Shown here piece by piece: positions 62,763-64,000 of a DNA stretch of 64,000 nucleotides (the first letter of the stretch is position 1; every line of letters starts with the position of its first letter). The translations under genes and the position numbers were made by a program. The notes under the pieces were generated by a model. The model had not been told where the DNA came from, searched no databases, and saw nothing but the letters and a program-made list of their open reading frames with translations. The stretch spans positions 10,312,335 to 10,376,334 of the forward strand of contig NC_033641.1 of the NCBI RefSeq assembly GCF_001540865.1. Reading direction: 5' to 3'. The DNA is from Ananas comosus (Eukaryota; Streptophyta; Magnoliopsida; Poales; Bromeliaceae).

Positions 62763-64000
62763 TAGGTTTATGTTCTTGTATGTATTTGTTTCTTCTTGTT
62801 CTGTCCCAGCTCTTGTAATACAATATAATCTTCTCTCATACCTTTCCCTGTAATTTTTCCTCTTTTTTATCCATATAAAATAGACACAGTGCTTGTTGTC
62901 GAGGTTATGAACAAGTTCGAGTACCACCAAGCTGTTTCTGATGCAGTTGTTTCTGATAATGAAACATTCTGTGGATGAAAATGATTATTCCAACCAGTCA
63001 TGTAGCTTTCATTCCGCACCTCATTCAACTAAAATTGCATACATTGTAGAGATTGCTTTTCTATGACATATTGCATGATTAACCTTGTGAATTAATTTGT
63101 TCATACTTGCATGCATGGCACGTTATTCTTGTATGCATTGATGTATATACAAGGCCTAAAGGTTTTTGATTGGTTGATGAATGCTATATAACATATAACA
63201 TGCCATGATCTGCCAATACATTAATAACATTATTAGTATCTATGTACGGTTTTGTAATTCGTTGATGCAGGATTATCTTGTTATTTATCATTAAATTGTT
63301 CATCTTGTCTTATTTACTATATGCCCTCGCTGAGTTGGACAATGTAGGTCGATCTTGTCGTTTATTATTAAACTGTTTATCATGATTCTAACATATTCGG
63401 TCGCTACGTACACAGATTTTGTGACACTGACTTATTGGCACTGGCATGTAGTGTATGAGAAGTAAATAAAGAATTAATTTAGTGGTACAGAGACTTTTCC
63501 ATCTTGGAGCAGAATATTCTGATTATCCAAACATATAATTTGAACACCAATAAAGACAGTGTCAGGTTGCTGACGTGTAGTCGTTCCCGTCAATTATTGC
63601 CTGGTCTGTAGCCGGTCTATTAAACTCCAAATGCTATAAATTCAAACTATATTACTTATTAAAATACTAGCACAACTAATTAAAAAAAAAGCTTTAAATC
63701 GTTACATATGATTTTACAACACCTAAAAATGTGCCTAAACAAAGTATAATTTTTAATATCTTTAGTATAACGAACAGTAATTGTTTTAGCCCACTTAAAA
63801 TTTGTATTCAAATTTCAAAATTTCTCCCATCCTACGTAAATTCCACCAATGACAGTGGGCCTTGCGCAAATACGAAGGCGAAGATCCTCTGCATCATATG
63901 ACGTACAATAATTAATGCTAAAATAATAATATAATAATATCCTTCTTACGTTCTCTCGACCAGTTTAATTTTTTAAATTTAATAAGCAAAACTAACCAAT
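62763..64000. other. FtsZ2 3' flank and intergenic DNA
   Basis: AT-rich, no gene or RNA seen. Several near-repeats of a TATTTATTATTAAA(T/C)TGTTTATC phrase occur at about 63280-63380. Confidence 0.5.

Overview
This is a nuclear window from a flowering plant. The genes have GT-AG introns, the ribosomal-protein promoters carry TGGGCC (site II) and AAACCCTA (telo-box) motifs, many products are plastid or mitochondrial proteins of the land-plant type, and the DNA is full of plant MITEs, a LINE/SINE pair and LTR fragments. GC-rich first exons that become AT-rich toward the 3' end suggest a monocot. A bromeliad such as pineapple is only a guess. The positions 1230, 6153, 41033, 41416 and 42696 are single Ns and look like assembly joins or unresolved bases.

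Left third (1-24.7 kb) is gene dense and mostly housekeeping: tRNA-Leu(UAG), 40S ribosomal protein S14, a mitochondrial IF1-like ATPase inhibitor, 40S ribosomal protein S25, a half-size chloroplast ABC transporter (ABCB29 type), a SEC23-family COPII protein on the minus strand, and the snRNP core protein SmD2, which is divergent from the SEC23 gene across about 0.8 kb.

Middle (25-45 kb) is sparser and richer in mobile DNA: a glutaredoxin-domain protein with a C-terminal cysteine-pair zinc region, a plant-specific protein of unknown role, a degenerate LINE, tRNA-Cys(GCA), a SINE with target-site duplications, an alpha carbonic anhydrase, a solo Copia-type LTR, a possible small secreted protein, a Harbinger/Tourist MITE, and a PPR gene whose 5' half is cut off at an assembly gap. 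Right of that gap, the empty-site and MITE-filled versions of one locus lie side by side. A DUF4228 (PADRE) protein follows.

Right third (47-63 kb) holds four consecutive nuclear genes whose products are expected in the plastid: a SOUL heme-binding protein, the At5g03900-type membrane protein, a non-photosynthetic (root-type) ferredoxin and the division protein FtsZ2. I found no CRISPR array, prophage, bacterial operon or clearly new gene system. The most informative unexpected signals are the LINE/SINE shared 3' hairpin with compensatory changes, the MITE empty-site/filled-site pair around the gaps, and a candidate non-autonomous Helitron.
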